Shown here one piece after another: positions 35,382 to 44,077 of a DNA stretch of 64,000 bases. Origin of the DNA: Lachnospiraceae bacterium (lineage in GTDB: Bacteria > Bacillota > Clostridia > Lachnospirales > Lachnospiraceae). Each line of letters starts with the position of its first letter. Positions within the stretch are counted from its first letter, which is position 1. A program made the position numbers and the translations under genes. The notes under the pieces are model-generated. The model was given only the letters and a program-made list of their open reading frames with translations. It was not told the origin of the DNA and did not search any database. Where the stretch lies: the NCBI GenBank assembly GCA_902363835.1, contig CABJBM010000029.1, forward strand, positions 11,125 through 75,124, read 5' to 3'.

Positions 35382-35864
35382 ATGAGAGAAAAGATATTGG
35401 CAATTATTGAAAAAAACAGCAGGATTGATTTAAAGGATCTGGCAATTCTTTTAGGGGAAAGTGAGACCGCCATTGCCAATGAGATCGCTGAAATGGAAAA
35501 AGAACATATCATATGCGGTTACCACACCCTGATTAACTGGGATAATACCAGTGATGAAAAGGTTATGGCATTAATTGAGGTAAAGGTCACTCCCCAGAGA
35601 GGTATGGGATTTGATAAGATCGCTGAACGCATTTACCAGTACAGCGAGGTGAATGCTGTTTATCTCATGTCCGGCTCCTTTGATTTCACGGTTTTCATAG
35701 AAGGAAAGACCATGAGGCAGGTGGCTCAGTTTGTATCGGAAAGGCTGTCTCCCATGGAATCCGTATTAAGCACGGCCACTCATTTTGTCTTAAAGAAGTA
35801 CAAAGACCACGGAACCGTTCTTGCAGAAGTAACGCCCGATGAAAGGATGTTGATTACGCCGTGA
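35382..35864 (+). CDS. Lrp/AsnC-family transcriptional regulator
   Basis: A 160-residue feast/famine regulator. The N-terminal helix-turn-helix is RIDLKDLAILLGESETAIAN (residues 12-31), and the C-terminal RAM/AsnC ligand domain includes VYLMSGSFDFTVFIEGKTM. AGGAGG precedes ATG 35382. The stop overlaps the aminotransferase start (GTGA), a gene pair seen widely in Firmicutes, and suggests that the regulator responds to an amino acid handled by that enzyme. The 52-bp repeats lie in its leader and might affect transcription or translation. Confidence 0.9.
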   Translation: MREKILAIIEKNSRIDLKDLAILLGESETAIANEIAEMEKEHIICGYHTLINWDNTSDEKVMALIEVKVTPQRGMGFDKIAERIYQYSEVNAVYLMSGSFDFTVFIEGKTMRQVAQFVSERLSPMESVLSTATHFVLKKYKDHGTVLAEVTPDERMLITP

Positions 35865-37030
35865 GAAATCCATTATCAGATCGAATCGTAGAGATTCCGC
35901 CTTCCGGAATCCGCAAGTTTTTTGATATAGTCAGTGAAATGAAGGATGCCATTTCCCTGGGTGTTGGGGAACCTGATTTTGATACTCCCTGGCATATCCG
36001 GGAAGAGGGGATCTATTCCCTGGAAAAGGGCCGGACGTTTTATACCTCCAATGCAGGTCTAAAGGAATTAAAGGTGGAAATTTGCAGCTATTTGAGCCGG
36101 CGCTTTGAGGTTACATATGATCCTGATCATGAGGTCATGGTAACGGTGGGCGGCAGCGAAGCCATTGATATTGCCCTTCGGGCCATGTTAAATCCAGGGG
36201 ATGAGGTGCTGATTCCCCAGCCCAGCTATGTTTCCTATGTGCCCTGTACCATTTTGGCAAACGGCGTTCCGGTCATCATTGATCTGGAAGCAAAGGACCA
36301 GTTTAAGCTGACCGGTGAAAAGCTGCTGGAAAAGATCACTCCAAAAACCAAGGTACTGGTGCTTCCATTCCCTAACAATCCTACGGGAGCCGTTATGAAA
36401 GCGGAGGAGCTGGAGGAAATCGCAAGAATCGTAACAGAGAAGGATTTATTTGTAATATCCGATGAGATTTATGCGGAGCTCACTTACGGAAGTGATCACA
36501 CCACCATTGCCGCATTTCCCGGAATGAGGGACAGGACCGTACTCATTAACGGTTTTTCAAAATCCTACGCAATGACCGGCTGGCGCCTTGGCTATGCCGC
36601 CGCACCCAGGGTGATCCTGGAACAGATGTTAAAGATCCATCAGTTTGCCATTATGTGTGCGCCTACCACCAGCCAGTACGCTGCGGTAGCTGCCCTGCGT
36701 GACGGTGATAAGGATGTTCAGGTGATGAGAGAATCCTATGACCAGAGACGCCGTTATCTGATTCATGCCTTTAAGGAAATGGGAATGGAGTGCTTTGAGC
36801 CTCATGGAGCATTTTATACCTTCCCCTCCATCAAACGGTTTGGCATGACCTCTGATGAATTCGCAACCAGGCTTCTTCGGGAAGAAAAGGTTGCAGTGGT
36901 GCCTGGGACGGCATTTGGAGACTGCGGAGAAGGATACTTACGGATTTCCTATGCATATTCCCTGGAGAATCTTAAGGAGGCCTTAAGCCGTATGGGCCGA
37001 TTTATCAAGAAACTGGAGGAAAAAGCGTAA
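35861..37030 (+). CDS. Class I/II PLP-dependent aminotransferase
   Basis: A 389-residue fold-type I aminotransferase. The PLP lysine is K234 in NGFSKSYAMTGWRLGY; other conserved features are PFPNNPTGAVM, the phosphate/pyridine aspartate in VISDEIYAEL, and the C-terminal arginine in GYLRISYAYS. The GTG start overlaps the Lrp stop by four bases. It resembles PatA/aspartate-like aminotransferases; the amino donor is not assigned. The Lrp partner implies amino-acid-responsive expression. Confidence 0.9.
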   Translation: MRNPLSDRIVEIPPSGIRKFFDIVSEMKDAISLGVGEPDFDTPWHIREEGIYSLEKGRTFYTSNAGLKELKVEICSYLSRRFEVTYDPDHEVMVTVGGSEAIDIALRAMLNPGDEVLIPQPSYVSYVPCTILANGVPVIIDLEAKDQFKLTGEKLLEKITPKTKVLVLPFPNNPTGAVMKAEELEEIARIVTEKDLFVISDEIYAELTYGSDHTTIAAFPGMRDRTVLINGFSKSYAMTGWRLGYAAAPRVILEQMLKIHQFAIMCAPTTSQYAAVAALRDGDKDVQVMRESYDQRRRYLIHAFKEMGMECFEPHGAFYTFPSIKRFGMTSDEFATRLLREEKVAVVPGTAFGDCGEGYLRISYAYSLENLKEALSRMGRFIKKLEEKA

Positions 37031-37034
37031 GGAT

Positions 37035-37529
37035 ATGAATATTGTATTATTAGAACCGGAGATGCCCGCTAATACGGGAAACATTGGGCGGACCTGCGTG
37101 GCAACAGGCACAAAGCTGCATTTGATCGAGCCCTTGGGTTTTAAGCTGAACGATAAGCTGATCAAGCGCGCCGGGCTGGATTACTGGGATAAGCTTGATG
37201 TGACCGTGTACAGCGATTATCAGGACTTTCTGGACCGGAATCCTGGAGCCAGGATTTATATGGCAACCACAAAAGGGCTCCATGTGTATTCTGAAGTGGA
37301 ATATGAACCGGACTGCTTCCTGATGTTCGGAAAGGAGAGCGCCGGGATTCCGGAAGATATCCTTTTGGAGAATCAAAACCGCTGTGTCAGGATTCCCATG
37401 TGGGGGGATATCAGGTCCTTAAATTTATCCAATTCTGTTTCCATTGTTCTGTATGAAGCCTTAAGGCAGAACGGATTTGAACGTATGACCATGAAGGGGG
37501 AGCTTCATCATCTTCAATGGAAAGAATAA
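37035..37529 (+). CDS. trmL: tRNA (cytidine/uridine-34-2'-O)-methyltransferase
   Basis: A 164-residue SPOUT (SpoU) methyltransferase that modifies the wobble ribose of tRNA-Leu isoacceptors. Motif 1 (PANTGNIGRTCVATG), motif 2 (FGKESAGIPEDIL) and motif 3 (IPMWGDIRSLNLSNSVSIVLYEALRQ) form the family trefoil-knot signature. The minimal size matches TrmL/YibK rather than longer rRNA-modifying relatives. It starts four bases after the aminotransferase stop. Confidence 0.93.
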   Translation: MNIVLLEPEMPANTGNIGRTCVATGTKLHLIEPLGFKLNDKLIKRAGLDYWDKLDVTVYSDYQDFLDRNPGARIYMATTKGLHVYSEVEYEPDCFLMFGKESAGIPEDILLENQNRCVRIPMWGDIRSLNLSNSVSIVLYEALRQNGFERMTMKGELHHLQWKE

Positions 37530-37535
37530 AAAATT

Positions 37536-37586
37536 ACCGGTACAGTCTTTTCCTGTTTTTACTTAAAAAGACTGTACCGGTTTTTT
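37536..37586. terminator. Strong bidirectional terminator
   Basis: A perfect 16-bp stem (37536-37551 with 37566-37581) is followed by a T-run, and preceded by A residues on the left. It ends the trmL transcript and probably also that of the leftward histidine kinase gene. Confidence 0.93.
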
Positions 37587-37627
37587 ATTTCTGCTCTTTT
37601 TTGCGGCAGTCGGAAGCTCTTCCCTCA

Positions 37628-39034
37628 TTATGGGGTTCCGGCCTTTGGCAGGCTGAAGATGAATTCCGAACCAACCCCTTCTGTGCTGACCACGTCGATA
37701 TTCTCACCGTGGGACTGAATGATCTCTCTTACAATGGAAAGGCCAAGCCCTGTTCCTCTCTTATCCTTTCCCCTGGACACATCTGTTTTATAGAACCGTT
37801 CCCAGATTTTTTTCAAGCTTTCCTTTGGAATGCCGATCCCCGTGTCCTTAATGGAAATAAAAACCTTTTCATACTTTCCCGAAGCCTGTATGTAGATGGT
37901 GGAATCTGCATGGCTGAATTTTATGGCATTGTCTGTGAGATTATAGAGGACCTGCTGGATTTTTCCAAGGTCAGCATAAACCATCTGAATACTTTCGGAA
38001 AAGGTTAAATCAAAGGTGATGTTTTTTTCGCTGCAAGTTCCCTCAAAGGAGGCAACCGTATCTTTAATGACCCGGTTAATGTCAAAGCTGGTGCGGTTTA
38101 AATACCCCTTGGAGTCCAGGGAATTAAGGGTCAGAAGCCCCTGGGTCAGCTTGTTGAGCCGGTCTGTTTCTGAAATGACCCTTTTTAAATATTTCTCATA
38201 CATTTCCGGCGGTATGGTTCCGTCAAGGATGGCTTCCAGGTAGCCCTTAATGGAGGTCAGGGGAGAGCGGAAGTCATGGGAAACGTTGGCGATAAAGGTT
38301 TTTTGGTATTCCTCCATCTTGCCCAGCTCAGCGGACATATAGTTAAGGGTAGCGGCTAAATAGCCCATTTCATCTCTCGTATGCACCTCAATGTGGTGCG
38401 CAAAATTTCCCTGAGCGTATTCATTTGCTCCTGCCGTGATTTTCTTAAGAGGAAAATACACATTTTTTGTAAAGACCAGGAGGATGATCAGGGAGAGGCC
38501 GAACACCACTGACGATGTAACATAGACGATGTTTAAGATTCCGTCCCTCTCCATCCTTAAGTAGGATAAGGGCAGGTGAATCACTACGTAGCCGTGGGTG
38601 GTGTAGTTCCCTGTAATGGGCGCATGGACGCTTAAAACATCATAGGAAAACTGATGATAGTAATCGCCGATGATATAGGATTTGTTGCCCATAAAGGTAG
38701 GGTCAAAGTTTTCAATGACCTGCCCCTGCTTGTCAGACTGAGCGCTGTCCGATACCACCTTGCCCTGACGGTCTACGATCCATATCTGTCCGTGAAGGTA
38801 ATTGGCCTCCTTAACAAGCTCCGGATAGGAGGAGGATAAGCTCATGTCCCTGCCGTAATACATGCCGCTGTAGGAGGAAGCGATCTGAGTGGCCTCGTCA
38901 TACAGGGCTTCGGAGCGGCGGCCAAGAAGATACTGGTCCGTGATCTTTGAGGAAAATGTGGCAATGGTCACAAATCCAAGGAGGCCGAATGACAGGTAGC
39001 CCAGGATGAATTTATAATAGAGAGAATGTGTCAT
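37628..39034 (-). CDS. OmpR-type sensor histidine kinase (PhoR/ResE-like)
   Basis: A 468-residue membrane kinase. Transmembrane helices lie near residues 8-28 and 160-182, bounding an extracellular sensor domain of about 130 residues. A HAMP segment follows, then HisKA with VSHDFRSPLTSIKGYLEAIL (phospho-histidine near residue 249), and HATPase_c with NLTDNAIKFS, DTGIGIPKE and GTGLGLSIVREII. It starts directly after the response-regulator stop, so the pair is cotranscribed. The signal is unknown; similarity to PhoR-like kinases is general and does not prove phosphate sensing. Confidence 0.9.
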   Translation of the reverse strand: MTHSLYYKFILGYLSFGLLGFVTIATFSSKITDQYLLGRRSEALYDEATQIASSYSGMYYGRDMSLSSSYPELVKEANYLHGQIWIVDRQGKVVSDSAQSDKQGQVIENFDPTFMGNKSYIIGDYYHQFSYDVLSVHAPITGNYTTHGYVVIHLPLSYLRMERDGILNIVYVTSSVVFGLSLIILLVFTKNVYFPLKKITAGANEYAQGNFAHHIEVHTRDEMGYLAATLNYMSAELGKMEEYQKTFIANVSHDFRSPLTSIKGYLEAILDGTIPPEMYEKYLKRVISETDRLNKLTQGLLTLNSLDSKGYLNRTSFDINRVIKDTVASFEGTCSEKNITFDLTFSESIQMVYADLGKIQQVLYNLTDNAIKFSHADSTIYIQASGKYEKVFISIKDTGIGIPKESLKKIWERFYKTDVSRGKDKRGTGLGLSIVREIIQSHGENIDVVSTEGVGSEFIFSLPKAGTP

Positions 39035-39745
39035 CTAGCGCTTCACCTCAAATTTATAGCCGATGCCCCAAACTGTTGTCAAAGCCCAGCCGGCGTGATC
39101 CTTGATCTTTTCCCGAAGCCGTTTGATGTGGACGTCAACGGTTCTGGTATCCCCGATGTATTCATATCCCCAGATGTGATCTAAAAGCTGTTCTCTTGTA
39201 AATACCTGGTTTGGAGAGGAGGACAGAAAATAAAGAAGTTCCAGCTCCTTTGGCGGCATCTCAATGGAATGGCCCATATAGATGACGGAATAATTTGTAA
39301 GGTTAACAATGAGATCCGGATATTCCACATATTCCCCCTGATGATCCGTATGAAGGGCGGCAGGAACAGGGGAGGTCTGGTAGCGCCTTAAAACAGCCTT
39401 TACGCGGGCCACCAGTTCCTTGGAATCAAAGGGTTTGATCATATAGTCATCGGCGCCCAGCTCCAGGCCAAGGACTTTGTCAAAAACCTCACCCTTGGCG
39501 GACAGCATGATAATGGGAACCTGGGAGGAGGATCGCATCTCTCTGCAGACCTGGTAGCCATCCATGCCGGGAAGCATCAGGTCCAAAAGTACCAGGTGAG
39601 GCCGGAATTCCGGAAACACCCGGATCGCCTCCTCTCCGTCGCCTACAATTTCTGTTTCATAGCATTCTTTTAATAAATATAGGGAAATTAATTCTGCGAT
39701 GTTGCTGTCATCATCCACGATCAAGATCCGCTGTTTTTCTGCCAT
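39035..39745 (-). CDS. OmpR/PhoB-type response regulator
   Basis: A 236-residue regulator with receiver acidic residues D11-D13, phosphoacceptor D55 (LVLLDLMLPGMDG), the switch lysine in MIKPFDSKEL, and a winged-helix DNA-binding domain ending TRTVDVHIKRLREKI. ATG 39745 follows GAAAGGGGG on the minus strand; the longer frame upstream has no site. It forms a two-component system with the downstream kinase. A Pho box exists before pstS at 61.4 kb, and this is one candidate to bind it; the pair at 45.3 kb is another. Confidence 0.9.
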   Translation of the reverse strand: MAEKQRILIVDDDSNIAELISLYLLKECYETEIVGDGEEAIRVFPEFRPHLVLLDLMLPGMDGYQVCREMRSSSQVPIIMLSAKGEVFDKVLGLELGADDYMIKPFDSKELVARVKAVLRRYQTSPVPAALHTDHQGEYVEYPDLIVNLTNYSVIYMGHSIEMPPKELELLYFLSSSPNQVFTREQLLDHIWGYEYIGDTRTVDVHIKRLREKIKDHAGWALTTVWGIGYKFEVKR

Positions 39746-39857
39746 AATGGCCCCCTTTCTCAAATGATTCACGCGAAGGCAGCGAGCCAGACGGATATGC
39801 CTGCACATCCATTTGGCGGCCGCCCATAAAATACCTTGCAGACTGCATCAGGGTGTT

Positions 39858-42248
39858 TTACTTGAATGAAACGATGGTTACGCCGGAATCGCCTTCACCA
39901 AAGGCGCCCAGCCTGAATTCCTTTACATATTTTAATTTCTTTAAGTGCTTGTGCACCGCATTTTTTAAGGCACCTGTTCCCCGTCCGTGTACCACCCGCA
40001 CCTGAGGAAGGTGAGATAAGTAGGCATCGTCTAAGTATTTGTCCAGCTGGGGAATGGCCTCATCCGTGGTCATTCCGATCAGGTTGATTTCCGGAGAGAT
40101 GGAAAAGGATTTGGACATGCGGGTGGAGCTGCTTCCGCTTCCTGTTTTCTTAGAGCCGCTTCCGGCAGGGGTGGAAACTGACTCCTCATGGAGCAGTTCT
40201 AAATCTGAAAGATTGACCAGGGAACGGAGGATTCCCATCTGCACGTATAAATCCCCCTTTGCATTGGGAAGGGAGCTGACGATCCCGTTTAAGTTCATAC
40301 TTAAGACCTTTACACCTTCTCCCAGCTTAAGCTTTTGAGGATCGATCTGCTTACCTGGCTGTTTTTTCTCATTTTTCAGGGAAAGGGAGGAATCCACATC
40401 CTGAAGCTTGTTCCTTAATTTGCTCCGCTGAGCTTCCAGTTCCTTGCTCACCCCTGAATCTGCGGCAAGCTTGTTGATGTTCCGTATGGTCTGGTCAGCC
40501 GTTTCCTTGGCATCCCTGAGAATTCTCTGGGCTTCCTCTTTGGCTTCCCGTATCATCTTATCCCGCCGTTCATCAAGCCGCTCTTCTTTCTGGGTCAGGC
40601 GGGCCTTTAGCTGCTCCACCTCCAGTTTATAAGAAGCGATCTGGGTTCGTTCTTTTTCAATGGTAACCCGGTTTTCTTCTAAGTGGGTTAAAAGATCCTC
40701 AAAAGTTTCATCCTTTGCTTCCAGATGAGTCTTTGCATCTTCAATGATATAATCCGGAAGCCCCAGCTTTTTGGAAATGGCAAAGGCGTTGCTCTTTCCC
40801 GGCACGCCGATTAATAGGCGGTAGGTAGGCCTAAGGGTTTCCACGTTAAACTCGCAGCAGGCATTTTCCACACCTGGAGTTGTAAGGGCAAATACCTTTA
40901 ACTCGCTGTAATGGGTGGTTGCCATGGTGCGGCATTTCATATTGTGGAGGAATGACAGGATGGAGATGGCAAGAGCTGCCCCTTCCGTAGGATCGGTTCC
41001 TGCACCAAGCTCATCAAACAGGCAGAGAGAATTGCTGTCTGCCTGGCCCAGGATATGGACAATGTTGGTCATATGAGAGGAAAAGGTACTTAAGCTCTGT
41101 TCAATGCTCTGCTCATCTCCAATATCTGCAAACACTTCATCAAACACTGCCAGCTCAGAACCGTCAAATGCAGGAATATGAAGGCCTGACTGTCCCATCA
41201 GGGTGAATAAGCCCACTGTCTTTAAGGAAACTGTTTTTCCTCCCGTATTTGGTCCGGTTACGATTAACAAGTCAAAGTCCCGGCCAAGATGGATGCTGAT
41301 GGGAACCACCTTAGTAGGATCCAAAAGGGGATGGCGTCCATCCTTGATGTTTATGATCCTGTTTGTATTAAATGCCGGTTCACTGGCATTGTAATTCTTA
41401 GATAAGCCCGCCTTTGCAAAGATAAAATCAAGTTTTGTCAGGATTTCAAAGTTTGTTTCCAACTCCTCATGATAAGGGGCAAGCTGGTTGCTTAAATCGG
41501 CCAGGATCATCTGAATCTCTTTCTGTTCCTGGATTTCCAGGGTCCGGAGATCATTGTTAAGCTTTACGATTGCCATTGGCTCAATAAAAAGTGTGGAGCC
41601 GGTGGAGGACTGGTCATGAACCATGCCGGGCATCTGGGATTTGTGTTCCGATTTCACCGGAAGGCAGTATCGTCCATCCCTCATGGTGATCACCGCTTCC
41701 TGAAGGTAGGTCCGGTTGGAATTTAATATGGAGTTTAACTGGGTGTGGATCTTATCGTTAATGGAACGCATGGAACGCCTTACATGATGAAGGCCAGGGC
41801 TGGCGTCATCGCTCACCTCTTCCTCGGAGAGGATGCAGCGTTTGATTTCCGTGTTGACCGGGGTCAGCGGTTCCAGCATACGGAAGAATTCCTCCAGAGA
41901 GTCTTCCGGCAGTTCCGAGTCCTCATGGCGCCCGTAGGCTTTTATCCGGGCTGAGACGGTAAGCAGGGAGCTGATGGAAAGAATCTCCACGATCCCAAGG
42001 GCGCTTCCCACATCCAGGCGTTTTAAGGACATCCGGATGTCTTTGACGCCTCCAAAGGAAATGCTGCCTTTCTGGCGCACTCTTGTGGCTGCGTCGGTGG
42101 TTTCCTTCTGAGTCCTTACGATCTCATGATAGTCCGTGGAAGGGACCAGATTTATGCACAGCTCCTTGCCGGAGTCGCTGGAGGCGTACTGGGTAAGCTG
42201 TGCGATGATTTTATGATATTCTAAAGTTTTTAATGCTTTCTGATTCAT
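39858..42248 (-). CDS. mutS2: Endonuclease MutS2
   Basis: A 796-residue ATPase of the MutS2 family, implicated in suppressing recombination and in rescue of collided ribosomes. The core and clamp helices lead to Walker A (GPNTGGKTV, about residue 332), the ABC-like DELGAGTDPTEGAALA, and a coiled coil (about residues 510-610). The C-terminal Smr nuclease domain has LRVVHGRGTGALK. The start at 42248 is supported by a weak AAGG site and by a promoter 64 bases upstream. It is separated from the response regulator gene by about 110 bases. Confidence 0.96.
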   Translation of the reverse strand: MNQKALKTLEYHKIIAQLTQYASSDSGKELCINLVPSTDYHEIVRTQKETTDAATRVRQKGSISFGGVKDIRMSLKRLDVGSALGIVEILSISSLLTVSARIKAYGRHEDSELPEDSLEEFFRMLEPLTPVNTEIKRCILSEEEVSDDASPGLHHVRRSMRSINDKIHTQLNSILNSNRTYLQEAVITMRDGRYCLPVKSEHKSQMPGMVHDQSSTGSTLFIEPMAIVKLNNDLRTLEIQEQKEIQMILADLSNQLAPYHEELETNFEILTKLDFIFAKAGLSKNYNASEPAFNTNRIINIKDGRHPLLDPTKVVPISIHLGRDFDLLIVTGPNTGGKTVSLKTVGLFTLMGQSGLHIPAFDGSELAVFDEVFADIGDEQSIEQSLSTFSSHMTNIVHILGQADSNSLCLFDELGAGTDPTEGAALAISILSFLHNMKCRTMATTHYSELKVFALTTPGVENACCEFNVETLRPTYRLLIGVPGKSNAFAISKKLGLPDYIIEDAKTHLEAKDETFEDLLTHLEENRVTIEKERTQIASYKLEVEQLKARLTQKEERLDERRDKMIREAKEEAQRILRDAKETADQTIRNINKLAADSGVSKELEAQRSKLRNKLQDVDSSLSLKNEKKQPGKQIDPQKLKLGEGVKVLSMNLNGIVSSLPNAKGDLYVQMGILRSLVNLSDLELLHEESVSTPAGSGSKKTGSGSSSTRMSKSFSISPEINLIGMTTDEAIPQLDKYLDDAYLSHLPQVRVVHGRGTGALKNAVHKHLKKLKYVKEFRLGAFGEGDSGVTIVSFK

Positions 42249-42311
42249 ATGTTGTACCTTGTTTATTCTGCTTTCTTTGCGCTGTGGTCCGATGATGATG
42301 GTATCTGTTAC

Positions 42312-42341
42312 AGTATAGCATATATGGGACGAAAACTGCAA
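42312..42341 (-). promoter_or_regulatory. Sigma-A promoter of mutS2
   Basis: On the minus strand, TTGCAG (plus positions 42336-42341) and TATACT (42312-42317) are spaced by 18 bases and lie 64 bases upstream of the mutS2 start. Confidence 0.6.
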
Positions 42342-42507
42342 TCCTCAGGTTGCTTTTCCTTCCAGATCCTGGGGGCGGGTGAAGCAATGGCATCCATCGC
42401 CCGTTGTTAGATCTTCATTATTTTTTTAAAATAATAAATGGAGGAACGTCCGCCTTGTTTTACTTAGTATGATTCATTTGCCGTTGAAATATCAGCAAGA
42501 GAGGCAT

Positions 42508-42561
42508 ATGGTGAAAAAACAGGCAATGCTGCATGAAGCATCCTGCGGCTCCAAGAAATAA
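42508..42561 (+). CDS. Possible 17-codon small reading frame
   Basis: ATG 42508 is preceded by AGAGAGG with 4-base spacing and the frame stops at TAA 42561. The peptide would be MVKKQAMLHEASCGSKK, basic with one cysteine. It lies in the 440-base gap between mutS2 and the HtrA-like gene. There is no homology evidence, so it may be chance. Confidence 0.2.
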   Translation: MVKKQAMLHEASCGSKK

Positions 42562-42627
42562 TAAGCCTGTGAGTGCAGGAATCCTAAAAGATCATTGGGC
42601 TGATGGGCCAAAGTTCTCATGTTTTTC

Positions 42628-42656
42628 TTGCATTAAGGGGCGAAGGACCTTATAAT
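42628..42656 (+). promoter_or_regulatory. Sigma-A promoter of the HtrA-like gene
   Basis: TTGCAT (42628-42633) and TATAAT (42651-42656) are separated by 17 bases; the coding region begins 32 bases downstream after GAAGGAGG. Confidence 0.8.
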
Positions 42657-42688
42657 AGTATTTAGGTCTTCTGCGAAGGAGGGTTAGT

Positions 42689-43996
42689 ATGCCGGAAAAT
42701 AACGGGCCAGGCGATAGAAAGACGGAGCCACGTCGGTTTATCAATGAAAAGATAGTGAGACAGCCCATGTCAAAAAGAGATATGCTGAAAAGGGCTTTGG
42801 GCCTTTTTGCGACTGCGGCTATTTTCGGAATCGTTGCTGCTGTTACATTTGCCGTATCCCGGCCTGTAGCTGAAAGATTTTTTGCAAAAGGATCCACCAG
42901 TGAAAGCGTTCCAGTGACCATACCAAAGGATGACCCTGAAACAGTGCCTCCCGAGACGGAAGAGTCTACGGCGGCAGAGACGGAACCCATTGAAGATATT
43001 TTAAAGTCCGCTATGGAGAAATATCCATTTTCCGTAGATGATCTGAATACTCTATATGGGAGTCTTAGATCTCTGGTCCAAAAGTCGGACAAAGGGATCG
43101 TGACGGTCCATTCCGTTAAGACCCAGACAGACTGGTTTAACAATCCTGTGGAAAACTCCGGCCTTTTTTCCGGAGTGATCATCGCTTCTGCAAACCAGGA
43201 GCTTCTGGTGCTGACGCCGGACGGTGCGGTGGAGGATGCAGAGGCAATCCGCGTGGCATTTTCCGACGGAACAGAGGTTCAGGGAACCATCAAGCAGACT
43301 GATAAGCTGTCCGGAATGGCCATTGTAAGCGTACCTACGGCAGATTTGGGAAGGGCTTTGTTAGAGGAAATTAAGGCAATTGAGCTGGGAAATTCCTATT
43401 CAGTGAAACAGGGGGATATGGTTGTGGCTGTGGGAGGTCCTGCAGGCATGGTCCACTCTGTTGGCTATGGATTTATATCGTATATAACGAAGAATGTGCA
43501 GGTTACTGATGGAATAACCCGTATCCTGTATTCCGATGTGAAGGGAAATGCCAAGACTGGCACTTTTCTCATGAACACATCCGGCCAGATTGTAGGCTGG
43601 GTGACGGATGAACATAAGAATGACGGAAGCAAGGATATGACGGCAGCCATGGCCATATCCGACTATAAGAGCATTCTGGAAAAGATGAGCAATGGTGCCG
43701 CATTTCCCTACTTTGGGATCAAGGGACAGGAAGTGAGCGCCGTTATGAACAGCAGCGGCATGCCTCTTGGGGTGTATGTGGTTGATGTAAACGCAGACAG
43801 CCCTGCCTACAATGCAGGAATCCAGTGCGGTGATATCATAAGGACCATGGGAGATGAGACCATTGTTACCATGAAGGATTTTCAGGCAGTGCTGGAAAAT
43901 TCCAATCCCGGAGATGTGATTCCTGTGAGTGTTTCCCGCAATGGAAGGGAAGAATATAAAGAGATACAGTATCAGGTAACCATTGGAGCCAGGTAA
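42689..43996 (+). CDS. HtrA-like membrane protein with degenerate protease domain and PDZ domain
   Basis: A 435-residue protein with a cytoplasmic basic N-terminus, one transmembrane helix (residues 36-56), an acidic linker, a trypsin-like fold (about residues 115-325) and a C-terminal PDZ domain (GVYVVDVNADSPAYNAGIQCGDII). The order matches DegP/HtrA/YyxA proteins. However, the expected catalytic motifs are lost: NHVV reads PDGAV, DLAV reads GMAI, and GNSGGPL reads GNAKTGTFL near residue 285. It is therefore probably not an active serine protease but a binding or scaffold protein outside the membrane. It has its own promoter. Confidence 0.85.
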   Translation: MPENNGPGDRKTEPRRFINEKIVRQPMSKRDMLKRALGLFATAAIFGIVAAVTFAVSRPVAERFFAKGSTSESVPVTIPKDDPETVPPETEESTAAETEPIEDILKSAMEKYPFSVDDLNTLYGSLRSLVQKSDKGIVTVHSVKTQTDWFNNPVENSGLFSGVIIASANQELLVLTPDGAVEDAEAIRVAFSDGTEVQGTIKQTDKLSGMAIVSVPTADLGRALLEEIKAIELGNSYSVKQGDMVVAVGGPAGMVHSVGYGFISYITKNVQVTDGITRILYSDVKGNAKTGTFLMNTSGQIVGWVTDEHKNDGSKDMTAAMAISDYKSILEKMSNGAAFPYFGIKGQEVSAVMNSSGMPLGVYVVDVNADSPAYNAGIQCGDIIRTMGDETIVTMKDFQAVLENSNPGDVIPVSVSRNGREEYKEIQYQVTIGAR

Positions 43997-44077
43997 TCTT
44001 CCTGGCTTCCTTGGCATGATGTTCTGTTAAGCAAACCGGACATCCATGCTGCCTGAGGTTAGAATGTGGAGGAAAAG

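Noticed and set aside
42249..42688. Possible SCIFF-type ribosomally made peptide in the mutS2-htrA gap
   Set aside because: The only small frame has one cysteine and there is no radical SAM maturase beside it.
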